A model generated the notes under the pieces. It did not search any database, was not told the origin of the DNA, and saw only the letters and a program-made list of their open reading frames with translations. From assembly GCA_004335835.1 (NCBI GenBank), contig RWJK01001480.1, positions 3,175-13,918 of the forward strand: a stretch of DNA of 10,744 nt. Direction: 5' to 3'. Below, one piece after another: positions 1-9,500 of the stretch. The stretch is from Scenedesmus sp. ARA3. Its lineage: Eukaryota > Chlorophyta > Chlorophyceae > Sphaeropleales > Scenedesmaceae. The position numbers were made by a program, and so were the translations under genes. How positions within the stretch are numbered: the first letter of the stretch is position 1; each line of letters opens with the position of its first letter.

Positions 1-143
1 ATCTGCGATCCTAGTGGGAAACATCTGCGATCCTAGTGGGATGCATCTGCGATCCTAGTGGGATGCATCTGCGATCCTAGTGGGAAACATCTGCGATCGT
101 AGTGGGATGCATCTGCGATCCTAGTGGGGTGCGTCTGCGATCC
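1..143. repeat. 22-bp tandem array, 6.5 units, cut by left edge
   Basis: The unit atctgcgatcctagtgggatgc (variant ends gaaac or gatgc) starts at 1, 23, 45, 67, 89, 111 and 133, with a period of exactly 22 and few substitutions. There are no spacers between units. It probably continues to the left. Confidence 0.97.
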
Positions 144-1140
144 TGCCACGCACAGTATGGCTGCATGGCAGGTGGGGTGGTTGCAGTGTGCAAGGATGCA
201 GCGTGCTGATCCCCGCACAATGAGAGCATCACGCTACAGCCATAGTGAGGAATTTGGGTGTTTGCAGCACATGTGGTGGGTTTTGGCAGCTTATATCTTG
301 AGATTCAACAGCCGGGTCCTTGTTGATTACAGGCAGCTGTGGCATGGCTGGTTGGTCACAGGTGCATTGATGTACAGCTCAATAGTTGCTGTGTTGCTTG
401 CCATACAAATGCATTACACATTGTATGCAGCTGCTCTTTGGGTGCAGAAGGGGCTCTAGACCTGATGTGAAGAGTTTTCAGCTCCAACCTTGTGCCCCGC
501 GTTCAGCTGTTTTAGCTGCTGTCACATGCAGCCAGCTGTCACATGCGGCCCGACGGCTGCTGCTGTTGCTGTGCTGTGCTGTGCTGTGCTGTGCTGTGCT
601 GTGCTGTGCTGTGCTGTGCTGTGCTGGGCTGGGCTGGGCTCGGCTGTGCTGTGCTGCGGTAGTACTATATCAGGACTGGCGGCTGCTGGTAGCGCTTGGT
701 GTTGACAGACAGGTTGCAACAAATTGGATGTTTGGTGTGTACAGTGTGCAACTTCGAGTGCCTTTGTGCAGTACATGCTACTGCTTTAATCAACTGCCTT
801 GCTGCAAGGGTGCAGGGCGTATAGGCGGCTTGCTGGCTGGTTGCAGCAGCTGGCTGTTGTAGGTATGTGGGATTCCATGCAATCAGAAGGTACAAACGGG
901 GCATCACGGGGATGTTACACTTGACACCTCGGAGTACTATACAGCATCTGTGTATGTGCGTGAGGTGTTCTGGGGGCCTGCATGGGGGTTCATCTTGCAC
1001 ATGGGCTGCTACTTAGGCAGTTGCTGTACATGCATTGCTTATGAGTCTGTTGTACCACATGTGACGCCAGCACCCTGCGGTGTGAACATGTACAGGTTCG
1101 TCCGTATGATGTGTTGATGTGGACTGTTTGGTGGATACAA
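144..1140. other. No recognisable gene; G/T-rich on plus strand
   Basis: Apart from the pentanucleotide microsatellite nothing could be assigned. Open frames of up to about 158 codons on plus and 111 on minus match no family I know and have repeat-like or Cys/Trp-rich composition. The region may be untranslated or intronic sequence of a plus-strand unit lying to the left. Confidence 0.5.
571..655. repeat. Pentanucleotide microsatellite (GTGCT)n, 17 units
   Basis: Eleven perfect GTGCT units at 571-625, then three GGGCT, one CGGCT and two more GTGCT. Its open reading frames (CCAVL on plus, STAQH on minus) are repeat artefacts. Confidence 0.97.
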
Positions 1141-1270
1141 CACTAGATAGGCGGAACAGGTGTGTGTGCATTTTGCAGCTTGTAACGGCGCGGCCAAGAG
1201 CTGCCGGGTCAGGTGTACTGTACCTTGAGGCAGCACTAGATGGGGGAGCAGGTGTGTGTGCATTTTGCAG
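1141..1270 (+). repeat. 92-93 bp direct repeat with splice-like boundaries
   Basis: cactagat[ag]gg..gg[ac]..cagg followed by tgtgtgtgcattttgcag occurs at 1141-1178 and 1234-1270. The shared block contains CAG|GTGTGTG (donor-like) and ATTTTGCAG (acceptor-like) on the plus strand, in the same style as the repeats in the transporter gene. No coding match was recognised around it. Confidence 0.8.
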
Positions 1271-2048
1271 GTTGAGGCTTCATGTGGGCGGCCAGTGGAC
1301 TGCGGGAGGCAGAAGGGCAGGTACTGCAAAAGAGCTTGCCATGCAGTGGCTGCCGCCATACTGCGGCGGCTGCGGTGCGGTGTGCTGGATGCTGTGCATA
1401 ATTGATGTGCAGTCGAGCGTTCTCATTCACACGCAGAGCTCGTCGAGTACATGTGATCACATTGCCAACGGTTCATCTGCTGCATGCATATGCGGGGCAA
1501 TTCATCTGGGCCTGTATTGGCATTGTGAAGTGCTGTGTCGTTATCATGCAGTGAGGTTGTTTGAAATGTTGACGCAATGCTCTCTCACTTGTTTACATGC
1601 TTCAGATCGTGTGTTCATTGCGCTGCAGCTCTATGCCATCTACAATGGTGCCAGGACCCACATGTGACTGCCCTGTCTTTACTGTGCTGGGTCATGGCAG
1701 TTCTGCAGGTACGGTTGCTCAATCATGGTGGTGCACCACTACAGCATGAGCTGTGGCAGCTGTAACCACTACAGTAGCTGGCAGCTGGTAGCCTCAGCCC
1801 TAAGGCTCCTCAAGCCACGAGCCAGCCATGTCGAAGCTTCAGGAGCAGCTTGCTGGGCAGTGCGGGCAGATGACGTAAATGTTGCTGTGTGTGAATGGCA
1901 ACTTGATGAGGATGCTGGGCAGCGTGCGGATGCGTTGCGTTGTTAAAACCATCTCACCTCTGCTGCTGAGGCGCTGAGAGTCTCCTGCATCATGTCTGCT
2001 GCCAGCAGAAATGCCCATTTGATGGCACCATTCCCCATTGCAACTTCG
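1271..2048. other. No recognisable gene
   Basis: Continues the G/T-rich plus-strand composition. An open frame of 182 codons spans 1119-1667 on plus but its translation is Cys- and Trp-rich with no motif. A 16-codon frame opens at an ATG at 1828 and closes with TAA at 1876-1878; no function can be claimed. Confidence 0.5.
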
Positions 2049-2114
2049 GACTAATGCCATTAGTCTCACATTGCGAGATTCGCATGTGTTACATTAATGT
2101 TACATTAAGTTACA
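2049..2114 (-). terminator. Cluster of three minus-strand TGTAA motifs beside a 17-bp palindrome
   Basis: TGTAA on the minus strand at 2110-2114, 2100-2104 and 2089-2093, in an AT-rich pocket. It is followed on that strand by the perfect inverted repeat GACTAATG-c-CATTAGTC at 2049-2065. It may be an alternative, far-downstream 3' end for the transporter or the end of an unrecognised minus-strand unit. Confidence 0.35.
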
Positions 2115-3779
2115 AAATTGGACAGCAGACACTTCATTTTGGTCTCCGCCAATCACCACCTGCTGAGCCTCTTCTCACCAGGCTGCTCCACAGTACAACC
2201 AATAACCCCCCTTAAACCCCCCCAACATGCCGGTCCAACAGGGTAGAGGCAAACTCAACCCACCCATCATGCTGACTCCCCTGATGTGCTGAGCACTGCT
2301 GCAACGCCATACCCATCGCACAGCAACAGTGCAACTGGCAGCTGCCACACAAAAAGTCTTTCTCGCTCGAGCTTGAGGGGTTCAAAGCACTGTGGTTTTA
2401 CCCACACCTACCCCGTACATTCCTTGACAACTGAGCAAGGATCATGCTGTTTCCTAATCCACCCACTACCAAGCATGCATGACTAACTAGTAGTATGCAG
2501 GCAATCATGCACCTTCAGGATAGTCTGTATACCACAATGCCACAATGTGCATGCAAGCAGTGATACGTCAACACAAGACGCTGTCAACGCACCATATGAG
2601 GCCACAGCATGCCTACTGTCATAAGTCGAGCAACCGGTGTCACATACTAAGCTCGTTTTAATCAAACCTCAGGCGCCAGCCTAAGCAAAATCTCACTGCA
2701 CGTACACCAAGCATGCGCCTACGCAAATGCGCATGCATGCACGCATGCAAAATTGCGCAGTATCACGCTGCAGACCATTCAGTGAGCAGGCGAGGTGGCA
2801 GAAGTAAGCCTCAAGTGTTGCAACAAAACAGGGGTGCACAATGTAACATCCCCTGCGGGGTCAAAAGGCAACACTAGCCAGGCTGGCGACAACCACAGCA
2901 AGCATATTCCGCTGATGTCATACCATGTGTGAAAGACGAGCCCACACCGAGTTTGAAAAACTTATTTGCCATTGGTTTGCCAAAGCAGCAGTTCCACCAA
3001 CCACCCTGCTAAGCTGCGTTGTCTACATGCAAAACAACACAAAGCTGCTGGTCCAAACTCAACCACTACACACCTCCACATACACCGTGCCCAACAATTC
3101 AAGCTGCCAACCAGCACAACTGCCAAGCTGCATGCGGAGCAGCATTGTCTGCTCAGCTGAAGCAAACAGCAGCCTGACCATCCCGCGTTTGCTGACAAGC
3201 ATCAAGTCAAACAAGCCGCAGATATCCTCAACAAGGCCCTTGCCAATATATATGGTACATAACTGCTGCGGCCATGCATGCCTGCAACTAGCAGCATGCA
3301 TGTGTGCAGATGCGCTACACTGTCTCGCCTGTGCAACATGGCACATGGATCATGGGCATATGGGTCCAACAGACCACCACTGCTCAAAGCCAACCAACGC
3401 CTCCGCATTAACAATGCAGTTGCCAACAGGATCTGCTGCTCCTGTCACTGACTCGCACTGACAACCATAACGACAGGTCATTGCTGCCAGCACATAGACA
3501 GTTATTGCAGCAACCGCCCCGGGGGCCCAAAAGTTCAGCACACGCTCACTTCAACAAGCCAATGTAGACAAAAACAACCACGCCAATGCATTGCTGCATA
3601 CGTGCAGACACCCCCAAGCCTCGGCTGTTAGGGCCCAACATGCCAGCAGCAGATACAAAGCAAGCTGCTGGTGCACCTTCTCAACCAGCATGCATAGCAG
3701 TATATTAGCGCTCCCAGGGGCCCCCAAGCAGCCCCCACATGCCCCCTGCACCTTACGTCTCAGTTGCTGCGGCTCGTGT
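2115..3779. other. No recognisable gene; C/A-rich on plus strand
   Basis: The composition is the reverse of the left part (C/A-rich on plus). It contains a cluster of overlapping GCATGC palindromes around 2710-2750 and more GCATGC/ATGCAT near 3272-3305, and ATTGG/CCAAT-type motifs near 2148 and 2197. The longest frame (plus, 2925-3461, 178 codons) matches nothing. It may be a long 3' untranslated region of the transporter or intergenic DNA. Confidence 0.5.
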
Positions 3780-3820
3780 TTACACGGGGGCCCTTACACC
3801 TCTGACACGGGGTCGTGTCA
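3780..3820 (-). terminator. Candidate 3'-end signals of the transporter transcript (TGTAA x2 and hairpin)
   Basis: On the minus strand TGTAA, the usual green-algal polyadenylation motif, occurs at 3794-3798 and 3780-3784, about 290-310 bases past the stop codon. Just upstream on that strand is a perfect 7-bp inverted repeat with a 4-base loop (TGACACG / CGTGTCA, 3803-3820). This is a plausible 3' end but rests on short motifs. Confidence 0.45.
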
Positions 3821-3926
3821 CACTGAACCGACACGTAGGTTCACACATGTCAGGCAACGCCTGACCCCGCCTGTGAGACGAACCGAATAGTATCTGCAGC
3901 TGCCAGAAGCCAGATACGTAGGTGCT

Positions 3927-4004
3927 GCGCAGCTGCTCCACATCAGGGCGCTGCCCCATCGCGCTGTAGCTGCGCGATGCGGCAGTGTCCCCAGTCACAT
4001 CCAG
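3927..4004 (-). repeat. Copy of the C-terminal coding end of exon K, 168-bp offset
   Basis: Twenty-six codons reading [20 protein letters not shown] and DVEQLR, against [10 protein letters not shown]... in exon K (4095-4172). The offset is exactly 168 bases. The stop codon is not included; after QLR the copy runs into unrelated sequence. It lies in the 3' flank, probably in the 3' untranslated region. Confidence 0.9.
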
Positions 4005-4088
4005 CACACGCAGCTGCATGTAAACAGCAGCAGCCACAAGCCGCTGCAGCAGCTGACTCACAGCCCGCACCAGCCACAAGCCTCGCGC

Positions 4089-4436
4089 TTAGTGGCGCAG
4101 CTGCTCCACATCAGGGCGCTGCCCCATCGCGCTGTAGCTGCGCGGCGCGGCAGTGTCCCCGGTCATATCCAGCGCTCCCAGCTGCTTGGCCTGCTCCGGA
4201 TTGACCATAGACAGCCTAGATCGGCCTGCTGCATCCCTCTGGATCTGCACAATGCTACTGCCTGAGCGCAGCGCATTGACTGGGGCCTTTGTTCCGGCCA
4301 CCACGCGGCGCCAGAACCAGTGGCGGTGCACGACCAGCTCCTCGATTTCTTCGATGGGCACGTTCTTGGTCTCGGGGATGAAGAAGATTGCGAAGAGGAT
4401 GGCGATGAGCCCGATGCCGCCGAAGAAGAAGAACAC
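4089..4436 (-). CDS. Exon K: TM12, C-terminal tail and stop
   Basis: Terminal exon, 115 codons plus TAA at 4089-4091. It starts [20 protein letters not shown] (TM12), continues [30 protein letters not shown], and ends in an alga-like hydrophilic tail finishing [17 protein letters not shown] and VPIEE are the C-terminal sugar-porter signature, with N where G is usual. Acceptor ATTTACCCACAG|GTG. Two upstream copies of its TM12 part and one downstream copy of its tail exist. Confidence 0.93.
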   Translation of the reverse strand: MFFFFGGIGLIAILFAIFFIPETKNVPIEEIEELVVHRHWFWRRVVAGTKAPVNALRSGSSIVQIQRDAAGRSRLSMVNPEQAKQLGALDMTGDTAAPRSYSAMGQRPDVEQLRH

Positions 4437-6447
4437 CTGTGGGTAAATGAGATCAGAAGCACCCTTATGTCAGTGTGGGTGTCACTGTCGATTTCTGGGA
4501 TGAAGAAGATGGCGAAGAGGATGGCGATGAGACCAATGCCGCCGAAGAAGAAGAACACCTGGCAGCAGCAGCAGAAGCAGCAGCAACAATAATAACACCA
4601 TGATCACTGTCATATTGACTTTGGTCTCTGGAATGAAAAAGATTGAAAAGAGGATCGTGATGAGGCCGATGCTGCCAAAGAAGAAGAAGACTCGGCGGCA
4701 GCAGCAGCAGCAGTTCTTCATGCTGCCAAGCCTGTGCATCATGGCGCAATATATGACAGCGGCATCTCAATGGCCGTCAATGGCCTGCATGCAATTCACC
4801 TGTGACAATTCACCCTGAACTTCAGGCAGCACGACATGGTGTGTGCCACCACATGACTTCACTAGTGTCACCCGTCCCAGCCCAGTGTCACTATTGTCAC
4901 CCGTGACAGTCCAGTGTCACTTGTGACCACTCACGCTGACCTTCATCGCGCACAGCATAGAGAGGAAGGTCTGGCCCACCATAAGCCTAGTGTCACTGAT
5001 GTTAACTCGACCTGACCCGTGTGTCACTATTCCCAACCTATTATTACTAGTGTCACCACTCACCCCGAACTTCATGGCGCACAGCATGGTGAGGAAGGTC
5101 TGGCCCACCATAAGCCTAATGTCACTGATGTTAACTCGACCTGACCCCTGTGTCACTATTATTACTAGTGTCACCACTCACCCCGAACTTCATGGCGCAC
5201 AGCATGGAGAGGAAGGTCTGGCCCACCACAAAGGTCATCAGCAGGTTGCAGAAGGTGTTCACTCCAGTACCTGCAGCACAGCAGCAGCAGCAGCAGCAGC
5301 GGCGGCGGCAGCGGCATGTCAGTGCACAAGACTACAGTTAATCGAATGCTCGCTGTGCGTGCACTGGTCAACGACCAGCTGCTGTTCAACATGACAGATT
5401 ACTCTCACAAACAAGTTGTGCCTGCTCACAGCCACAGATGCAGCGCGCACACACAGCGTAACACCAGTGTAAGCCGTGCACACACGGCCAGGTCCTGTCC
5501 AGACAGATAAACAGCGACCACTGCCTGTGCGTAGCTCTGCACGTTGTTTCTGTTGGCTAGTGTGCCAGCATGTCATCTCTGTTGGCTAGTGTGCCATCAC
5601 ATCATCTCTGTTGGCTAGTGTGTCAGCATGTCAACTCTGTTGGCTAGTGTGTCAGCATGATATTGCTGTTGGCTAGTGTGCCAGCCGCCCACCTGCTGCA
5701 CGTGTCTCCAGAGGCTGGATTTCAGAAGGCACCAGCCATCCCAGAGGGCCCCTGCAGAGACATACAAATTGTGTTATATAACATACGTTACAAACCAATA
5801 TGATGAACAGGGCAGCGCAGCTATACATACATGACCAGCAGCGTGCTCAGCAAAGTGAGCAGCAGAGGGAGGATGGGCGTCAACATTCACAGCTTCCTGA
5901 CTTTGGTGTAACCTCATGTTATTGGCCGCCGCTCGACTCCCTATGAGTCTCTCGTTGGCTCCTGATTGGGATTCCCACTCCCTGATTGAGTGCAGTTTGT
6001 AACGTAATGCAAGTTATGACTGTGGCCACTGCGTACTGCCGGTGAGAGGGTGTGGGGCACTGCCATGCATTGTAGACAGAGCATCCTACACCCTGTCACC
6101 AGCACCACGTGCGCAACACACCCCAGACACAACAAAATACAATCACTCACGCAGAGCACGTACAGCCAACAACGTGCATGTACGTGAGCGCAAACACAGC
6201 ACCCACCACATTGTTGATGACATGGTGACACGCATTGTTGCTGACATGGAAATGAGATGACTCACCAGGACCAAGCAAAGCCTGCGATGTAGATGCAGAT
6301 GAAAGCAATCATCGCATTCGCCTTGGGTGTTTCAATCGTGCCAACGCCGCTAGTCCCCAGGCTAGACGCAATCAGCGCGCCAACGATGAACTCGCAGATA
6401 ACCAGTTGAATACCGCCCTCAATGAGCAAGAACTTGCGGCCAAACCT

Positions 6448-6534
<87 letters not shown>

Positions 6535-9500
6535 CCAGCAGCGGCGGCAGCGTCATACACTTGATCAAATGTCAGCAGCAGCAGACATGTTGCAAAAAGA
6601 CAGCGTAACAAACAGTGCCAGCAGCAGTAAGGGCGGCAGCAGCAGGATGTGCCGCACTGCAGCTGCTGTGCTGGGCAGTCACTGCACAATGCATCCACGC
6701 GAAGAGAGGGAGAATTTACTGTCCACTCCCACACCTGTCCACCACCAAGTTGGCCGCTACTGTGCAAGCCACATTGACTGCGCCATGCACATGCAATGAA
6801 GCAAGCATCAATATTTTCAAATGAATTTTTCTCTTTTTCCAAAAGTGATCTCTTTTCTCTCCCCCCAAAAAACCTCTCTCCACAATGCATTGATCATATG
6901 ATCCATGAATGCTGCAACACGGCCCACCCACCTGTCGACCACCAGGATGGCCACCACTGTGCAGGCCACTTGGACCCCGCGCTGTTCTGCTTTACATACA
7001 ATGTAACAACACTGCGCACCTGTCGACCACCAGGATGGCCACCACTGTGCAGGCCACGTTAACTGCGCCGATGATGACCGTGTTGAGCAGAGCCGCGTTG
7101 GCACCGGAGCCAGTGGTCTGGAACAGCTCTGCAAAAAGAGAGGAAGAAAACAGCAGCATAGGAAGTGGCAGTGAAGCAGACAAGGTCAACGGCAGGAGCA
7201 TGGGGCATGAGCCAACGATCTGGAACAGCGCTGCAGGAGACAACAAAGATTATAAAATGGTGAAGTGGGCAATGCACAGCTACAGAGGAGTGCAGCAGAC
7301 AGGGCATACAGTAACCAGCAGCGCTATGCACAACATGCTGAAGCTGTCCTGCCTGCAGCACATGTGCATTCCAGTCCAGGCCAACCACTCTGCTCTTTGA
7401 ACAGATTATAACCAGAAGTGCTGCATGTAAATTGCTGCTGTGGCTCCATTTGCACTGTCCTATTGCGGTGAGCTGTCCAGGCTGACTGGCTGATCACATG
7501 TCCAAACTACTAGCCAGCAGCCAACTCACGTGGTGCGTAGAAGATGATGGCCTGCAAGACACAAAGCAGGAACAAGGGTGCAGCCAGTCAGCCTTTGGAA
7601 GCAGAGTAGAGATGCCCATCTGCCCATCCCCAGCACACTTCACAAGCTGCCAGCTTATGTTTGTACGGTGAGATGAATGCAAGCCAACACAGTGCAGTTT
7701 CTGCCCAGCCTGACCATGCCGTAGGTGAATTATTGCGAGTGAACCGACACCATTCAACTCACGTGGTGCTTGATGTGTGCAAGCTAACACATTGCGTTCT
7801 GCCCAGCCTAACCATGACGTGGGTGAATTATTGCGAGCGAAACGACACCATTCAACTCACGTTGTGCTTAATGCGTGCAAGCTAACACATTGCGTTCTGC
7901 CCAGCCTGACCATGACGTAGGTGAAACCAGCATAACCATGACATAGGTGAATGTCTTGAGTGATGCCACACCCTTCAACTCACGTTCATTCCCACCCACT
8001 GCTGGAAGGTAGGAATGAGAATGGAAACCACCAGCTGCGGCCTGTAGCTGCTGGACAATTTCAATACCTCAGTTAACAAGTAAAAAGCACACCTCCACGC
8101 GCACTCACATTGATTCCCACCCACTGCTGGAAGGTGGGGATGAGGATGGAGATGACCAGCTGCGACCTGTAGCTGCTGGACAGTTTCAATACCTCATATA
8201 ACAAGTTAAAAGCACAACTCCACGCGCACTCACATTGATTCCCACCCACTGCTGGAAGGTGGGGATGAGGATGGAAATGACCAGCTGCGACCTGTAGCTG
8301 CTGAACAATTTTAATACCTCAGATAACAAGTTAAAAGCACAACTCCACGCGCACTCACATTGATGCCAACCCACTGCTGGAAGGTGGGGATCAGGATGGA
8401 GATGACCAGCTGAGGGCGGTAGCGGCGGCGCAGGATTGTCGCCCAGGGGTTGACGATGGTGCGAGACACGTTGACAGCATCCACGATGTCCTCCAGCTCA
8501 ACCGTCACATCTGCAGAGTATAACAAAAATAACATGTTACTGACGTGTTGTTTGGGTAGCAGGTCACAAGGGCACATTGCAGCTGCCGTTGCAGCTGCTG
8601 TTGTCATCGAGCTGGGCAGCAGCACAATAGTGTAGTCCTGCAGGTACAAAATGGGTAGCATGCCAACCTACCGACCCCGTCCCTGACCCCGCCCCTGCTA
8701 GCAGGGACAGCGCTGTCGCTGCTGCTGCTGCTGCTGCTGCTCACCTTCAACGCCGCGGATCCTCTGCAGCACCTTCTCGCCCTGCTCCAGCTTGCCTGCA
8801 GAAGCATTCAACGCAGCACGAAGCAGCATGCGAGGCAGGCACAATGTTTCAGGTGCTGCTGACACATGGAAGCAGTCCCAAGCAAACCTCCTCGAGGCCA
8901 GCATGCCAGTCTCACCCGCTGAACATGGCTTGCCGTACTGCTGCCTGCCTACCGGTTGTCCAGCATCTTGTTTTCACTTATGCTGCTGCCTGGTGACAAG
9001 GCCCTCATACAAGCTGTGTCTACTGCTCATCGAGCGGACTGCTCACCGCGCTCAATGAGGGAGTTGGGCGTGTCAGGCAGCACCAGGGCTCCCAGGGACA
9101 CAACACACCCTGAAGTACTGCATACTGAGACTGGTCAAGCACCCTGCTGCTGCTGCTGCTGCTGCTGCTGCAAAGCAAGACACCAAAGCAAGCTGTGCCA
9201 GCATACTCACCGCGCTCGATGAGGGAGTTTGGTGTGTCGGGCAGCACCAGTGCTCCCAGGAACAGCATCAGGCCAGGCACGCCGGCAAGGGCCAGGGACA
9301 GCCGCCAGCCCCATGGATAGATGTGCTGCACACAAACAGAATAACACTTTGATGTTAACTAATGTGTTATTTTTATGTTGATTTATGATGTATCAGCCCA
9401 GGAACACCAGCCAGGGAGAGGGGCAGCCTCCAGCCCCAGGCAAACAATGACGAAATAACATGTCAGTGTGTTTATATGTGTTATTACCCTGGGCACACCA

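Larger units (their letters stand above)
4860..5175. repeat. Dispersed GTGTCAC/GTGAC motif cluster in the exon J-K intron
   Basis: GTGTCAC recurs many times (for example near 4866, 4885, 4914, 4991, 5031, 5050 and 5168), including an inverted pair TGTCACCCGTGACA near 4896. Part is explained by the tandem copies of the exon J region, but the units at 4866-4920 are extra. Confidence 0.75.

Noticed and set aside
1..143. CRISPR-like repeat array
   Set aside because: Units of 22 bases follow each other directly with no spacers, and the context is eukaryotic.
490..776. Overlapping frames across the pentanucleotide repeat
   Set aside because: A 5-base repeat without stop codons opens all frames; the translations are CCAVL or STAQH repeats.
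1119..1667. Plus-strand 182-codon open frame
   Set aside because: Cys- and Trp-rich translation with no known domain; it contains the 92-93 bp repeat, which suggests non-coding sequence.
2925..3461. Plus-strand 178-codon open frame
   Set aside because: No recognisable motif and low-complexity Thr/Cys/His/Ser-rich composition; overlapping frames of similar quality occur on both strands.
4482..4770. Separate small membrane protein starting at the outer TM12 copy
   Set aside because: Explained as a duplicated 5' end of exon K followed by intron and CTG-repeat sequence (poly-Leu); no start codon context or stop conservation.
6422..6799. Plus-strand poly-Gln protein of about 125 residues
   Set aside because: Its reading frame is the complement of the CTG tract at the exon H acceptor and overlaps the start of exon H; composition is repeat-driven.
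7984..8510. Four mutually exclusive TM7 exons
   Set aside because: The three downstream copies lack the first 89 bases of exon E and have no clear in-phase acceptor; the 125-base period is not a multiple of three. They fit donor-bearing half-exons better.
8693..8706. Palindrome CCCTGCTAGCAGGG in the exon D-E intron
   Set aside because: Perfect 14-base palindrome but isolated, with no partner element or family similarity; probably chance.
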